NCBI RefSeq assembly: GCF_000023865.1
Contig: NC_013159.1
Coordinates: 1,018,001 to 1,082,000 of the forward strand
Reading direction: 5' to 3'
Origin: Saccharomonospora viridis DSM 43017
Lineage (GTDB): Bacteria; Actinomycetota; Actinomycetes; Mycobacteriales; Pseudonocardiaceae
DNA: 64,000 nt
The notes beneath the pieces are model-generated. The model saw nothing but the letters and a program-made list of their open reading frames with translations. It did not search any database and was not told the DNA's origin. Every line of letters begins with the position of its first letter. The stretch's first letter is position 1. A program made the position numbers and the translations under genes. Positions 35,593 through 45,021 of this stretch are shown here, in pieces.

Positions 35593-36840
35593 TCATGCCC
35601 GAGTGAACAACAGCGCGGTGTTGTGTCCGCCGAAGCCGAACGAGTTGCTGATGGCCGCCGTGAGGTCGATCTTGCGTGCCTCGCCGGACACGACGTCCAG
35701 CTCCACCTTCGGATCCAGGTTCTCCAGGTTGAGCGTCGCGGGCACGATCCCGTGGTAGATCGACAGGATCGCCACGATGGCCTCCACCGCGCCCGCGCCT
35801 CCCACGAGGTGGCCGAGTGCGCTCTTCGGTGCGGTCACCACCGGGTGGTCGCCGATGGCCTTGCGGATCGCCGCGGCCTCACCGACGTCACCGACGACGG
35901 TGGAGGTGGCGTGGGCGTTGACGTGCCCGACGTCGCTTGCCGACAGGTCCGCCATCCGGATGGCGTTCTGCATGGCCGCGATCTGGCCGATGCCCTCGGG
36001 GTGGTTGCCCGTGATGTGGTAGGCGTCCGATGTGATGCCGTAGCCGCCCAGCCGTGCATACACCCGAGCTCCGCGGGCGGCAGCCCGGTCCGCACGTTCC
36101 AACACGACCGCGCCCGCACCCTCACCGAGTACGAATCCGTCGCGATCACTGTCGAACGGGCGAGAGGCCCCTTCGGGATCGTCGTTGCGCGTGGACACGG
36201 TACGAGCCTGCGCGAACCCGGCGATGGTGATCGGCGTGATACAGGCCTCCGCGCCACCCGCCACGACGACGTCGGCGCGGCCAGACTGGATCATCTGGAC
36301 CCCGACCGCGATCCCTTCCGCACCCGACGCGCACGCCGAGGCCGGCGAGTGCACTCCGGCACGTGCCTTCAGGTCGATGCCCACGTGCGCCGCGGGACCG
36401 TTGGGCATCAGCATTGGCACCGTCAGCGGAGAGACCTTGCGGATACCGTGCTCCTCCAGCAGGTCGTCCTGCTGCAGCAGCGTGAGCGGGCCGCCGATAC
36501 CCGAGCCGATGGAGACGCCGAGCCGGTCGGGGTCGACGTCCTGCTGCTCGTCCGTGGGTGGTTCGAAACCGGCGTCGGCCCACGCCTCACGCGCTGCGAT
36601 CAGAGCGATCTGCTCGCAGCGGTCGAGCCTGCGGGCCTGCACGCGTGGGAGCTTCTCCGTCGGCTCCTCGGCGAGCACTGCGCCGATCTTCACCGGCAGG
36701 TCGACCTTGTCGACCCACTCGGCGTCGAGCTTGCTGACGCCGCTACGGCCCGCGAGCAGGCCGTCCCAGGTGGACGGGATGTCCGCGCCGAGCGGCGTGG
36801 TGGCGCCGAGCCCGGTGATCACGACGTCGATATTGCTCAT
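35593..36840 (-). CDS. fabF: Beta-ketoacyl-ACP synthase II
   Basis: This enzyme elongates acyl-ACP with malonyl-ACP in type II fatty acid synthesis. The 415-residue thiolase-fold enzyme has catalytic C170 (SACASGAEG) and the two histidines in NAHATST and SALGHLVGGAG, plus the C-terminal NSFGFGGHN. It is closest in kind to KasA/KasB-type enzymes of actinobacteria. It is the last gene of fabD-fabH-acpP-fabF and ends before a strong terminator. It lies 32 bases after acpP. Confidence 0.96.
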   Translation of the reverse strand: MSNIDVVITGLGATTPLGADIPSTWDGLLAGRSGVSKLDAEWVDKVDLPVKIGAVLAEEPTEKLPRVQARRLDRCEQIALIAAREAWADAGFEPPTDEQQDVDPDRLGVSIGSGIGGPLTLLQQDDLLEEHGIRKVSPLTVPMLMPNGPAAHVGIDLKARAGVHSPASACASGAEGIAVGVQMIQSGRADVVVAGGAEACITPITIAGFAQARTVSTRNDDPEGASRPFDSDRDGFVLGEGAGAVVLERADRAAARGARVYARLGGYGITSDAYHITGNHPEGIGQIAAMQNAIRMADLSASDVGHVNAHATSTVVGDVGEAAAIRKAIGDHPVVTAPKSALGHLVGGAGAVEAIVAILSIYHGIVPATLNLENLDPKVELDVVSGEARKIDLTAAISNSFGFGGHNTALLFTRA

Positions 36841-36872
36841 TGGTGCCTCCCCGAGGTGCGTAGTGAGAAGCT

Positions 36873-37118
36873 CTACTTCGCGTTCGTCGCGACGTAGTCC
36901 ACGGCGTCGCCCACCGTCTTCAAGTTGGCCAGCTCGTCGTCCGGGATCTTCACGCCGAACTTGTCCTCCGCCTGCACGGCGATCTCGACCATGGACAGCG
37001 AGTCGATGTCGAGGTCGTCCACGAACGACTTCTCCGAGGTCACGTCGTCGGCGGACACACCGGCGACCTCCTCGACGATCTCGGCCAGACCCGCCAGGAT
37101 CTCGTCTTTGTCAGCCAT
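36873..37118 (-). CDS. acpP: Acyl carrier protein
   Basis: ACP carries growing acyl chains on a 4'-phosphopantetheine arm. The 81-residue acidic protein has the attachment serine S40 in DIDSLSMVE and the usual four-helix sequence, with a VKIPDDELANLKTVGDAVDYV end. It is the third gene of the fab operon, between fabH and fabF, as in Streptomyces. AAAGGAAA lies just upstream of the start on the minus strand. Confidence 0.97.
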   Translation of the reverse strand: MADKDEILAGLAEIVEEVAGVSADDVTSEKSFVDDLDIDSLSMVEIAVQAEDKFGVKIPDDELANLKTVGDAVDYVATNAK

Positions 37119-37193
37119 TGGGGTTTCCTTTCTCGTTGTGCTAATCGAGTCGCGACGGACCTTGTGCCGTCGGCGTCAGTGGTATCACGGTGA

Positions 37194-38180
37194 TCACGGG
37201 CAGAGGAAAACCTGTCCCGCGTAGGACAGCCCCGCCCCGAAACCGACGGCGAGCACGACGTCTCCTCGTTTGACGGTGCCGGCGGCACGCATATGGTCCA
37301 ACGCCAGGGGAATCGAGGCCGACGACGTGTTGCCCGAGTATCGGATGTCGTCCGCGACCACCATGTCGTCCCGTGCCCCCTTCGCGCGCAGGCGTTTCGC
37401 GATGGCCTCGACGATCCGCAGATTCGCTTGATGGGGGATCAGTACGTCGATATCGGACAGCTTCAGCCCCGCCAGCTCCACGGCACGCATCGCTATCGGG
37501 GCGATCTGCGTGGTGGCCCAACGGAACACCGACTGTCCTTCTTGGAAGATGTAGCGGTGCTCCCGCATGTAGATGAGATCCACGAGGTCACCCGCGCTGC
37601 CCCACGTCACAGGGCCGATACCGGGTTCCTCGGACGGTCCGACGAGTGCCGCCCCCGCACCGTCGGCGAAGATGATCGCCGTCGAGCGGTCGGTGGGGTC
37701 CACGACGTCGGTGAGCTTCTCCGCTCCGATCACCAGCACCTTGTTCGCCGACCCCGCCCGGACGAGATCGGACGCCACGCCGAGGCCGTAGCAGAATCCC
37801 GCGCACGCGGCATTGAGGTCGAAGGCGCCTGCGGCCTTGATGCCGATGCGGTCGGCCACTTGTGCGGCGGCGTTCGGAATGGGGGCCGGCATCGTGCAGT
37901 TCGGCACGATCACCGTGTCGACTTCGGACGGGGCCACGCCCGCGTCGGCGAGTGCCTTCGCCCCGGCGGTGACGGCCAGATCGACCAGCTGCTCGTCCTT
38001 GTCGGCGAATCGACGTTCGATGATGCCCACGCGGTCGCGGATCCACTGGTCACTGGTGTCCATGCGCTGGGACAACTCGTCGTTGGTGACGATGCGATCC
38101 GGCTGGGTGCTGCCCACGCCCAGGATGCGGGTGGCCTTCGCGCCCTGCGCGAGGCTGAGTGTCGGCCGGGCTCCGGTCAT
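37194..38180 (-). CDS. fabH: Beta-ketoacyl-ACP synthase III
   Basis: FabH starts fatty acid chains by condensing an acyl-CoA primer (acetyl or branched-chain) with malonyl-ACP. The 328-residue protein has the catalytic triad C126 (NAACAGF), His in IPHQANLR and Asn in YSGNTSSAS. The ATG overlaps the fabD stop (ATGA) and has GGAGGAA upstream, so it is translationally coupled. Its position directly after fabD fits the Streptomyces-type operon rather than the mycobacterial fabD-acpM-kasA-kasB, where fabH is elsewhere. Actinomycetes of this group make branched fatty acids, so branched primers are likely (inferred). Confidence 0.97.
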   Translation of the reverse strand: MTGARPTLSLAQGAKATRILGVGSTQPDRIVTNDELSQRMDTSDQWIRDRVGIIERRFADKDEQLVDLAVTAGAKALADAGVAPSEVDTVIVPNCTMPAPIPNAAAQVADRIGIKAAGAFDLNAACAGFCYGLGVASDLVRAGSANKVLVIGAEKLTDVVDPTDRSTAIIFADGAGAALVGPSEEPGIGPVTWGSAGDLVDLIYMREHRYIFQEGQSVFRWATTQIAPIAMRAVELAGLKLSDIDVLIPHQANLRIVEAIAKRLRAKGARDDMVVADDIRYSGNTSSASIPLALDHMRAAGTVKRGDVVLAVGFGAGLSYAGQVFLCP

Positions 38181-39094
38181 GACAATTCCTCCAAGTTCGC
38201 GGGCGTCTTCACCGCGAATGGTGTGGTCACGGTGCCCTTCAGCGCACGCCGTACCAGGCCGGTGAGGGTGCCTGCCGGAGGAAGTTCGATCGTTCGGTCG
38301 ACCCCGAGCGCGGCGAGGCCGTCCATCGTCAGGTCCCATCGCACCGGACGCGTCACCTGGGAGACCAGCCTGCGTAGGTATTCCTCACCGCTGGCCACGA
38401 CTTCGCCGTCCGCATTGGACAAAAGGGGGCGGGTGGGGTCGGCCGGGTTCAGCTTCTCGACGTAGGAGCGCAGCGCTTCCTCGGCCGGAGCCATGTACCG
38501 GGTGTGGAACGCGCCCGCGACCTTCAACGGGCGCACCTTGGTGCCCGCCAGGGGTTCGGCGACGATCGCGTCGATGGCGTCGGCCGCGCCGGAAGCGACG
38601 ATCTGGCCCGCGCCGTTGCGATTGGCGGCCTCGAGGCCGTGGTCGTGCAGCCAGGCCACCACCTCATCGGGGTCGCCGAGCATCACGGCGGCCATGCTGG
38701 TGCGTTCGACGGCGCATGCCGCGGCCATCTCGGCGCCTCGCACGGCGGCCATCGCCACGGCGTCGTCGGCCGACAGCACGCCGGCGATGGCGGCGGCGGC
38801 CAGTTCACCCACGGAATGGCCCGCGACGGGGGCGTCCTCCGGGATGCTCGACGGCAGGTATTCGAACGCCAGCAGCGACGCGGCGACGATGAGTGGTTGC
38901 GTGACGGCGGTGTCTTGGATCTCCTCGGCGTCGGCCTCCGTGCCCAGGCGTATCAAGTCGAGCCCGCAGTGTCTCGACCACTGTGCTACGCGGTCACGCG
39001 CGCCGTCCAGTTCGAGCCAGGGCGTGAGCATGCCGGGAGCCTGAGAGCCTTGTCCGGGACAGAGGAGAGCGGTGGTCACTCCTGTAGGGAACAC
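38177..39094 (-). CDS. fabD: Malonyl-CoA:ACP transacylase
   Basis: It transfers malonyl groups from CoA to ACP. The 305-residue protein has the N-terminal LLCPGQGSQAPGM, the active serine S94 in VAGHSVGELAAAA, the substrate-binding Arg in AAVRGAEMA, and the catalytic His in GAFHTRYM. The GTG at 39094 is chosen because GAAAGG lies eight bases upstream and it gives the family length. It is the first gene of the fab operon. The upstream region has overlapping palindromes that cover its likely -10 box. Confidence 0.95.
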   Translation of the reverse strand: MFPTGVTTALLCPGQGSQAPGMLTPWLELDGARDRVAQWSRHCGLDLIRLGTEADAEEIQDTAVTQPLIVAASLLAFEYLPSSIPEDAPVAGHSVGELAAAAIAGVLSADDAVAMAAVRGAEMAAACAVERTSMAAVMLGDPDEVVAWLHDHGLEAANRNGAGQIVASGAADAIDAIVAEPLAGTKVRPLKVAGAFHTRYMAPAEEALRSYVEKLNPADPTRPLLSNADGEVVASGEEYLRRLVSQVTRPVRWDLTMDGLAALGVDRTIELPPAGTLTGLVRRALKGTVTTPFAVKTPANLEELS

Positions 39095-39143
39095 GGAGCG
39101 GGCCTTTCGAGGGGATGCCGCCGAGTCACCAAGTCCTTCCGAA

Positions 39144-39183
39144 GGTGTTGTAGACACCCTACAAAAAGCCCCGTGGGGTGTAA
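39144..39183 (-). promoter_or_regulatory. Promoter and palindromic operator of the fab operon
   Basis: On the minus strand, -35 TTACAC (39178-39183) and -10 TAGGGT (39156-39161) are 16 bases apart. The -10 is overlapped by the perfect inverted repeat TTGTAGACACCCTACAA (39148-39164). A second interleaved one, GGTGT-N5-ACACC, is at 39144-39158. The neighbouring PucR-type regulator is the likely binder. Confidence 0.55.
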
Positions 39184-39242
39184 GTGATCCGGGCGGTAGT
39201 TGTGTCGTGCCTCACCGCAGTGCCGGGAGGTTGAGTCGTTGA

Positions 39243-40484
39243 TCACCACAGGCCACGAGAACGGGCCAATCGGCCCACGGTCAGCGCCGTTCGCAGTACG
39301 AGCGCGTCGCGGGGATCGGCGGCGTTACGTCCGGTGAGCTCGGTGGCCTTCTTCAGGCGATACCGCACGGTGTTGGGATGGACGAACAATTGTCGTGCGC
39401 ATGTCTCCAACACCCCGCCGCTTTCCAAATAGGTCTCGATGGTCTCGAGCAGGGCCGGACCGGCCTCTTCCAACGGGCGAGCGATCTGCTCCACGAGTAC
39501 GCGTTCGGCCTCGGCGTCTCCCGCCAGGGCGCGTTCCGGTAGGAGATCGATCGAACGTGTGGGACGTGGCGCCGCGGGCCAGCCGACCACGGCCCGCAAG
39601 CCGGACAGCGCCTCGGCCGCACTGCGATGCGCCTCGGCGAGACTGCTCACCGTGGGACCCGCGACGACAGGCCCCTCGGCGAACGCTGTCGACAGGACGG
39701 GCAGGATCTCCTCGTCCTTCGCCGTGCCCTCGGTCGGACCCGCGACCACGACCACCAGTCGGGAGCCCTGCACGCCGAGTAGGACCGGTCGGCCGACACG
39801 CGCCGCCTTGCTGCGCACCTCGAACACCACCGACGGCGGATCGTCGGAAGGGGGGTTGCCCACGAGCACGGTGGCGTCGGCGGCGGGGTCCCAACCCAGC
39901 GCGGCGGCCCGGGACAGCACCGACTCCTCGGCGTCACCACGCACGATGCCGTCCACGACCAGCGCCTCCAGGCGGGCATCCCACGCGCCTCGTGCCTCGG
40001 CGGCGGCCGCGTACGAGGTGGCGGCGGCGAAGGCGATCTCCCGGCCGTACCGCAGGATGCCCTCCGTCAGGATGGCGCGTTCCTCGTCGTCGGCGGCGAA
40101 CTGAGGTAGCTGCTCCTCGAACACGTCCACCGCCAACCGCACGATCTCGACGGTCTGGCGCAGGCTGATCCAACGGGACAGCTCCCGTGGCGCCGACCGG
40201 AACGCTTCGGCGGTGAGCTTCAACGCTTCCTGCGAGTCCCGCATCCAACGCACGAAGCCCGCCGCCCCGGCCTGGGTGATCAACAGCACGCTCGCCCGCT
40301 GGTCAGCGGGCATTCTCCGGAACCAGGGCAGCTGCTCCTCGATGGCTGCCACGCTCGCTTTGGCGAGTCGGCCGGAGGCGCGTTCCAGTGCACGTAGCGT
40401 CGACTCGGACAGTTCCTGTCGAGCGCGCGGCCTCGAGGCCGCGGCTTCCACAGCCGGCGGAGTGGACGACGGTTGGGTGGACAT
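39243..40484 (-). CDS. fasR: PucR-type regulator, FasR-like, next to the fab operon
   Basis: The 413-residue protein has a long N-terminal RsbRD/PucR-like sensory region and a C-terminal helix-turn-helix (about residues 345-395: LLETIETYLESGGVLETCARQLFVHPNTVRYRLKKATELTG). In Streptomyces coelicolor a regulator at this place, FasR, activates fabD-fabH-acpP-fabF. In Mycobacterium the orthologue lies between aceE and fabD, the same order as here. So control of fatty-acid synthesis is the likely role. The ATG at 40484 is used; a longer frame upstream crosses the terminator and has no similarity. Confidence 0.9.
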   Translation of the reverse strand: MSTQPSSTPPAVEAAASRPRARQELSESTLRALERASGRLAKASVAAIEEQLPWFRRMPADQRASVLLITQAGAAGFVRWMRDSQEALKLTAEAFRSAPRELSRWISLRQTVEIVRLAVDVFEEQLPQFAADDEERAILTEGILRYGREIAFAAATSYAAAAEARGAWDARLEALVVDGIVRGDAEESVLSRAAALGWDPAADATVLVGNPPSDDPPSVVFEVRSKAARVGRPVLLGVQGSRLVVVVAGPTEGTAKDEEILPVLSTAFAEGPVVAGPTVSSLAEAHRSAAEALSGLRAVVGWPAAPRPTRSIDLLPERALAGDAEAERVLVEQIARPLEEAGPALLETIETYLESGGVLETCARQLFVHPNTVRYRLKKATELTGRNAADPRDALVLRTALTVGRLARSRGLW

Positions 40485-40597
40485 ACTGTGCCGAATCCTA
40501 CGCCCAGGCGGAGATCGGCCGACGATACCGGCGACACGAGTGCGGTGTCGTCGGCCGCTGGACGGCGAGAGACACGTCCGGATCAGGGACATACGAC

Positions 40598-40639
40598 GAG
40601 GCCGCCCGGCGCGCCGATAACGGCACGCCGGGCGGCCTC
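40598..40639 (-). terminator. Terminator downstream of aceE
   Basis: A perfect 14-bp stem (40598-40611 with 40626-40639) continues past one mismatch into four more pairs (GCCG/CGGC) around an ATAA loop. It lies between the aceE stop (40778) and the fasR-like start (40484), both on the minus strand. Confidence 0.75.
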
Positions 40640-40645
40640 ACTTCC

Positions 40646-40664
40646 CCGGTCCCCACCGGTTTTT
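40646..40664 (+). terminator. Small hairpin with T-tract, plus strand
   Basis: CCGGT-CCCC-ACCGG followed by TTTTT resembles a classic intrinsic terminator read on the plus strand. No plus-strand gene precedes it, so it may stop antisense or readthrough transcription, or be chance. Confidence 0.35.
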
Positions 40665-40777
40665 CCACTATGGACCGTTAGATCACGGCCCGCCACCGGA
40701 CTCACTCGTTCGTGAACACCGGTGGCGGGTGTGCTCCGCGGGTCTACTTCGGATGCCGAGGGGACCGGCCCGATACG

Positions 40778-43594
40778 TCAGGCCACGCCGGGATCCGAGG
40801 TCTGCGGACCAGCGGCGGAGACGTCGTGGATGCGGTACTTCCGCGCGGCCTCCACGACCGTGTCCTGGGTGATCTCGCCGCGACGGGCCAGCATCGTGAG
40901 CACCCCGACCGTGATCGACTCGGCGTCGACCAGGAAGTACCGGCGAGCGGCCGGCCGGGTGTCGGAGAAGCCGAACCCGTCGGTGCCCAGCGTGAGCATG
41001 TCGGTGGGTACCCACGGCCGGATCAGGTCCGGTACGGCGCGCATCCAGTCCGACACGGCCACGACCGGGCCTTCGGCGTTCGACAGCTTCTGCGTCACGT
41101 ACGGCACGCGCGGCTCGTCCGCCGGGTGGAGGAAGTTGTCCCGGTCGACCTCCACGGCCTCGCGGCGCAGTTCGCTCCACGACGTGGCCGACCAGACGTC
41201 CGCGCTGACACCCCATTCCTCGGCCAGCATCCGCTGGGCTCGCAGGGCTTCGGGCATCAGGACACCGGACACCAGGATCTGCGCCTTCGGCCCGATGTCG
41301 TTCGGCGCCGTCTGGTAGAGGTAGAGGCCCTTCAGCAGGCCCTCCACGTCGAGGTTCTCCGGCTCCGGCGGCTGCTGGTACGGCTCGTTGTAGACGGTGA
41401 TGTAGTAGAAGACGTCTTCCCCGTTGCCGTCGCGGCCCGTCTCGCCGTACATGCGGCGCAGACCGTCCTTCACGATGTGGGCGATTTCGAACGCCCACGC
41501 GGGGTCGTACGCCACCACTCCCGGGTTGGTCGTCGCCAGCAGCTGGGAGTGCCCGTCGGCGTGCTGGAGGCCCTCACCGGTCAACGTGGTCCGGCCCGCC
41601 GTGGCGCCCAGCACGAATCCGCGGGCCATCTGGTCGGCCGCCGCGTACAGGCTGTCGCCGGTGCGCTGGAACCCGAACATCGAGTAGAAGATGTAGATCG
41701 GGATCATCGGCTCGCCGTGCGTGGCGTACGACGTGCCCGCCGCCGTGAACGACGCCGTGGAACCGGCCTCGTTGATTCCCTCGTGCAACAGCTGACCCTG
41801 CTCGGACTCCTTGTAGGCGAGCATCAGCTGCGCGTCGACCGAGGTGTAGTTCTGGCCGTGCGGGTTGTAGATCTTGGCCGTCGGGAACATCGAGTCGAGC
41901 CCGAACGTACGGGCCTCGTCCGGGATGATCGGCACCAGGCGGTGCCCGATCTCGGGGTCCTTCGCCAGCTCCCTGATCAGCCGGACGACCGCCATCGTGG
42001 TGGCGACGTCCTGCTTACCCGAACCCTTGCGGATGGCCTCGTACACCTTGTCGCCCGGCAGCACCAGCGGCTTGGCCGTGGACCGACGCTCGGGCAGGTA
42101 GCCGCCCAGGGCCTGACGACGGCCCTTCATGTACTGGATCTCCGGTGAGTCCTCACCGGGGTGGTAGTACGGCGGCAGCGTCGGGTCACGTTCCAGCTCG
42201 GCGTCGCTGATCGGGATGCGCTGGGCGTCCCGGAACAGCTTCAGGTCGTCGAGCGTCAGCTTCTTCATCTGGTGGGTGGCGTTGCGGCCTTCGAAGGCCG
42301 GGCCGAGGCCGTAGCCCTTGATGGTGTGGGCCAGGATCACCGTCGGCTGGCCATGGTGTTCCATCGCCGCCTTGTACGCCGCGTACACCTTGCGGTAGTC
42401 GTGGCCGCCGCGCTTGAGGTTCCAGATCTGCTCGTCGGTGAGGTGCGCCACCAGTTCCTTGGTGCGCGGGTCGCGGCCGAAGAAGTGCTCCCTGACGTAC
42501 GCGCCGTCATTGGCCTTGTACGTCTGGTAGTCGCCGTCCGGTGTCTGGTTCATGAGGTTCACCAGGGCGCCGTCGCGGTCGGCGTGCAGCAGCGCGTCCC
42601 ACTCGCGTCCCCAGATGACCTTGATGACGTTCCAACCGGCGCCACGGAAGAAGGCCTCCAGTTCCTGGATGATCTTGCCGTTTCCGCGGACCGGTCCGTC
42701 GAGTCGCTGCAGGTTGCAGTTGATGACGAACGTGAGGTTGTCCAGCCCCTCGGCCGCGGCCACGTGGATGAGGCCGCGCGACTCGGGCTCGTCCATCTCG
42801 CCGTCCCCGAGGAACGCCCAGACGTGCTGGTCGCTGGTGTCCTTGATGCCTCGGGCGTGCAGGTAGCGGTTGAAACGCGCCTGGTAGATCGCGTTCATCG
42901 GGCCGAGGCCCATCGACACCGTGGGGTACTCCCAGAAGTCCGGCATCAGCCTCGGGTGGGGGTAGGACGGCAGGCCTCCGCCTTCGCCTGCGTGCGAGAT
43001 CTCCTGTCGGAAGCCGTCGAGCTGCTCGGCGGTCAGCCTGCCTTCGAGGAAGGCCCTGGCGTAGATACCGGGGGAGGCGTGTCCCTGGATGAAGATCTGG
43101 TCGCCTCCGCCGGAATGGTTCTTGCCTCGGAAGAAGTGGTTGAAGCCCACTTCGTAGAGCGCTGCGGACGAGGCATAGGTGGAGATGTGACCGCCCACGC
43201 CCACTCCCGGCCGCTGCGCCCGGTGCACCATGATCGCGGCATTCCAGCGGATGAACGCACGGTAGCGGCGTTCGATCTCCTCGTCACCGGGGAACCACGG
43301 TTCGTTCTCCGTGGGGATCGTGTTGACGTAGTCCGTGGTGGAAAGCGGCGGCACGCCCACGTTGCGCTCGCGGGCGCGCTCCAGCATCCTGAGCAACAGG
43401 TACCTGGCGCGCTGTTGACCGCCCCTTGCCAGTGCGGCGTCGAAGGAGTCGAGCCATTCGGCCGTCTCCTCCGGGTCGATGTCGGGCAAGTGCGCCGCCA
43501 GTCCGTCTCGGATGACGCGAACACGTGCCGGTGCTCCTTGGCCGGAGGCGCCTTCAGTGATGCCGCGCCCGGCCTCGTCGTTCTGGGGGGCCAA
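40778..43594 (-). CDS. aceE: Pyruvate dehydrogenase E1 component (homodimeric)
   Basis: AceE decarboxylates pyruvate with thiamine diphosphate and reductively acetylates the E2 lipoyl arm. The 938-residue protein is the single-chain E1 form: N-terminal region with [23 protein letters not shown], the ThDP/metal motif around [14 protein letters not shown] to [18 protein letters not shown], and later [27 protein letters not shown]. The start is TTG with GAGGAG five bases upstream. It lies next to the fasR-like gene and fab operon, and its partners, the two-lipoyl-domain E2 and Lpd, are at 60742-63992 in this window. Confidence 0.96.
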   Translation of the reverse strand: MAPQNDEAGRGITEGASGQGAPARVRVIRDGLAAHLPDIDPEETAEWLDSFDAALARGGQQRARYLLLRMLERARERNVGVPPLSTTDYVNTIPTENEPWFPGDEEIERRYRAFIRWNAAIMVHRAQRPGVGVGGHISTYASSAALYEVGFNHFFRGKNHSGGGDQIFIQGHASPGIYARAFLEGRLTAEQLDGFRQEISHAGEGGGLPSYPHPRLMPDFWEYPTVSMGLGPMNAIYQARFNRYLHARGIKDTSDQHVWAFLGDGEMDEPESRGLIHVAAAEGLDNLTFVINCNLQRLDGPVRGNGKIIQELEAFFRGAGWNVIKVIWGREWDALLHADRDGALVNLMNQTPDGDYQTYKANDGAYVREHFFGRDPRTKELVAHLTDEQIWNLKRGGHDYRKVYAAYKAAMEHHGQPTVILAHTIKGYGLGPAFEGRNATHQMKKLTLDDLKLFRDAQRIPISDAELERDPTLPPYYHPGEDSPEIQYMKGRRQALGGYLPERRSTAKPLVLPGDKVYEAIRKGSGKQDVATTMAVVRLIRELAKDPEIGHRLVPIIPDEARTFGLDSMFPTAKIYNPHGQNYTSVDAQLMLAYKESEQGQLLHEGINEAGSTASFTAAGTSYATHGEPMIPIYIFYSMFGFQRTGDSLYAAADQMARGFVLGATAGRTTLTGEGLQHADGHSQLLATTNPGVVAYDPAWAFEIAHIVKDGLRRMYGETGRDGNGEDVFYYITVYNEPYQQPPEPENLDVEGLLKGLYLYQTAPNDIGPKAQILVSGVLMPEALRAQRMLAEEWGVSADVWSATSWSELRREAVEVDRDNFLHPADEPRVPYVTQKLSNAEGPVVAVSDWMRAVPDLIRPWVPTDMLTLGTDGFGFSDTRPAARRYFLVDAESITVGVLTMLARRGEITQDTVVEAARKYRIHDVSAAGPQTSDPGVA

Positions 43595-43959
43595 GGGATC
43601 TCCTCGCCGGTTTTCGAAGTTGCTTCGTGTTGTCGTTTGCCATCGTCTCTATGGACACGGTGTTCGTCAGCAGCTACTCTTCAGTAGTATTGAGCTGTTT
43701 GTAACACCGTGCCCTGCAATAGGCGGTTTAGCGGGACTCGTCGCTGAGTAAACCCCGCTTCAAGCCTAGTTCAGGCTGTTGGCCAGTGGACCACGTGCGG
43801 CGCGTCATGCCTGAGTTAACAACAGACCTCCGGTGTGGACGGTTGCGCTCCGGGCCATTGCAGTGTTCGCTAGGTCCATCCATGTACGTAGTGCGGTCGC
43901 CCGCGGCAGCCGAGGCGTGCGGCGACCTGCACCTGCTCAAGTTGGAGGAGTGAGAAGTC
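43595..43959. other. Divergent intergenic region between aceE and the DUF3052 gene
   Basis: This 365-base region has no supportable gene. It holds inverted repeats CTACT-CTTC-AGTAG (43674-43687) and AGCCT-AGTTC-AGGCT (43763-43777). GGAGGAG sits before the DUF3052 GTG. A weak aceE promoter pair (TTACAA-17-AAGAGT, minus strand) can be drawn around 43670-43705 but is not convincing. Confidence 0.45.
43674..43687. promoter_or_regulatory. Inverted repeat upstream of aceE
   Basis: CTACT-N4-AGTAG, about 80 bases upstream of the aceE TTG. It shares the CTAC/GTAG arm with the fab operator. Possible operator; low support. Confidence 0.3.
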
Positions 43960-44376
43960 GTGGTCGCCGCGGGAGACGCTGACCTGAACAGCGTCGCCGA
44001 AAGGCTCGGGATCAAGCCCGACATGGTCGTTCAGGAACTGGGCTGGGACGAGGACGTCGATGAGGATGTTCGGGCCGCCATCGAGGAGTACATCGGTGGT
44101 GAACTGCTCGACGAGGACGCCGACGAAGTCATCGATGTGGTGCTGCTGTGGTGGCGTGACGGTGACGGCGACCTCGGGGATGCCCTGGTGGACGCCCGCG
44201 CGCCCCTGGCTGAGAACGGTGTCGTGTGGGTGCTGACACCGAAGACCGGTCAGCCCGGCCACGTCGAACCCAGCGAGATCGCCGAGGCGGTGCCCACGGT
44301 CGGCATGTCCCAGACCTCGAACTTGAGTATCGGTGCCAGGTGGACCGCCACGAGGTTGGTGCCGAGGTCTAAGTGA
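43960..44376 (+). CDS. DUF3052 family protein
   Basis: This 138-residue acidic protein is found in actinobacteria. It has the family opening NSVAERLGIKPDMVVQELGWDEDVDEDVRAAIEEYIGGEL, the hydrophobic strand VIDVVLLWWRDGDGDLGDALVDA, and the end GMSQTSNLSIGARWTATRLV. No membrane helix, signal or known catalytic motif is seen. In Mycobacterium the homologue is also between ahpE and aceE. GTG is the start, with GGAGGAG upstream. Confidence 0.92.
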   Translation: MVAAGDADLNSVAERLGIKPDMVVQELGWDEDVDEDVRAAIEEYIGGELLDEDADEVIDVVLLWWRDGDGDLGDALVDARAPLAENGVVWVLTPKTGQPGHVEPSEIAEAVPTVGMSQTSNLSIGARWTATRLVPRSK

Positions 44377-44526
44377 GGTTCGGGGCCGAGGCCCACATCA
44401 CGTCGTTGGATCCCGGCGGTCCCCCTCCTCGCGCGTCCTTTGGCAAGGTAGGGTTTGCGCGGCACGTCGGCGCCCCGTCGAGGCGAGTCGCCGTAATATC
44501 GGACAAGCGGAAAGGTTGTCGAGCCC

Positions 44527-44982
44527 ATGGCGGTCGAGGTCGGTACCCAGGCCCCGGATTTCACGCTCAACGACTACAACAAGCAGGAAGTCACGCTGTC
44601 GTCGTTCCGCGGTGACAAGCCGGTGCTGCTCGTGTTCTACCCGTTCGCGTTCAGCGGCATCTGCCAGGGCGAGTTGTGCCAGCTCCGGGACGAGTTCGAC
44701 CAGTACACCAACGTCCAGGTGCTCGGCGTTTCCGTGGACACGCCGTTCGCGCTGAAGGCGTGGGCGGAGCAGCAGGGCTACCAGTTCCCGCTGCTGTCGG
44801 ACTTCTGGCCGCACGGTGAGGTGGCCAAGAAGTACGGCGTGTTCAACGAGCAGGCGGGCCTGGCGCTGCGTGGGACCTTCCTGATCGACACCGAGGGCAT
44901 CGTGCGGTTCGCCGAGGTGAACCAGCCGGGCGAGCCGCGTAACCAGGAGGCGTGGAAGAAAGCGGTGGCCGACCTGGTCTGA
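44527..44982 (+). CDS. ahpE: AhpE-type peroxiredoxin with a second cysteine
   Basis: This peroxiredoxin reduces hydrogen peroxide and peroxynitrite. The 151-residue protein has the peroxidatic C46 in FYPFAFSGICQGELC, within the AhpE subfamily context. A second cysteine, C51, follows after four residues (C-x4-C). M. tuberculosis AhpE is a one-Cys enzyme. The C-x4-C spacing instead matches the peroxidatic/resolving pair of PrxQ/BCP enzymes, so an intramolecular disulfide is possible here. Mycothiol with mycoredoxin, or mycothione reductase, are possible reductants (inferred). It is 150 bases after the DUF3052 gene. Confidence 0.93.
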   Translation: MAVEVGTQAPDFTLNDYNKQEVTLSSFRGDKPVLLVFYPFAFSGICQGELCQLRDEFDQYTNVQVLGVSVDTPFALKAWAEQQGYQFPLLSDFWPHGEVAKKYGVFNEQAGLALRGTFLIDTEGIVRFAEVNQPGEPRNQEAWKKAVADLV

Positions 44983-45021
44983 GTCGACGAGCTTCCCGGC
45001 GTCGCGCGTCGGGAGCTCTTC

